From Brevipalpus yothersi (lineage: Eukaryota > Arthropoda > Arachnida > Trombidiformes > Tenuipalpidae), in contig QZCP01000140.1 of assembly GCA_003956705.1 (NCBI GenBank), positions 115,859 through 179,858 of the forward strand: a stretch of 64,000 nt of DNA, given 5' to 3'. Made by a program: the position numbers and the translations under genes. Below the pieces are notes generated by a model that saw only the letters and a list, made by a program, of their open reading frames with translations, was not told the DNA's origin and did no database searches. The first letter of the stretch is position 1, and every line of letters starts with the position of its first letter. Below are positions 63,729-64,000 of this stretch, piece by piece.

Positions 63729-63955
63729 TCTTTTTATCCAAGCTATATTAGTCGCATATACAGTCGTCAGTCGCTATCTCGTGCATCCTCCTTCCTTGCC
63801 TTTTCATTTGCCTGTTGGTGTATATTTTTCGAGAGGACGGCAACTTGCTCGCCAAGAGCTCCTTGATGTTGCTCCAATCTGCTGGATCATGGCGTGTGAA
63901 ATGTTTATAAAAATACTCGCAACACTTGCATGCAGTTCGTCTGTGTGAATTTCTT

Positions 63956-63960
<5 letters not shown>

Positions 63961-64000
<40 letters not shown>
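63961..64000. repeat. (CT)n microsatellite running off the window end
   Basis: At least 20 CT units; the right end is not seen. Confidence 0.97.

Overview
This is a eukaryotic, almost certainly arthropod, nuclear contig. Genes are split by canonical GT-AG introns. Housekeeping introns are mostly 36-100 bp, polyadenylation signals follow several genes, and there are many long (GA)n/(CT)n tracts and one 34-base N gap. The glutamate decarboxylase is of the insect Gad1 type. Together with the AT-rich, compact structure this suggests a small-genome arthropod; an acariform mite is my guess, held loosely because nothing in the window proves the lineage.

Layout. 0-2 kb: an intronless secreted leucine-rich-repeat protein. 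2-12.4 kb: a gene-poor stretch whose clearest feature is a 759-bp element with 182-bp inverted arms (9618-10376). 12.5-17.4 kb: a compact cluster of a small novel secreted protein (+), CNOT2 (-), TOM40 (+) and a VAMP/synaptobrevin R-SNARE (-). 17.4-26.8 kb: a gene desert with homeodomain-like sites and the assembly gap. 26.8-32.4 kb: a complete visual-system homeobox (Vsx/Chx10) gene with homeodomain, CVC and OAR domains. 32.9-37.5 kb: TRAPPC8 (-) head-to-head with ACTL6A/BAP55 (+). 38-40.7 kb: two small membrane proteins, one hypothetical and one tetraspanin-like. 45.0-54.9 kb: Gad1 (-), 12 coding exons. 56.6-60.6 kb: SEC24C/D-type COPII coat subunit (+), 16 exons. 62.4 kb to the end: the first three coding exons of an unrecognised gene that runs out of the window.

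The genes do not form one pathway. Several concern vesicle traffic (SEC24 in ER export, TRAPPC8 in ER-Golgi/autophagy tethering, VAMP in exocytosis) or neurons (Gad1, VAMP, Vsx), but in an animal genome this is probably coincidence. Exon models for CNOT2, TOM40, VAMP, Vsx, TRAPPC8, ACTL6A, Gad1, SEC24, the small secreted gene and the 3' partial gene were built by hand, checking splice sites and reading phase at every junction. I found no convincing new multi-gene system. The most novel items are the small secreted protein, the inverted-repeat element, the tetraspanin-like protein without its large loop, and the shortened TRAPPC8.
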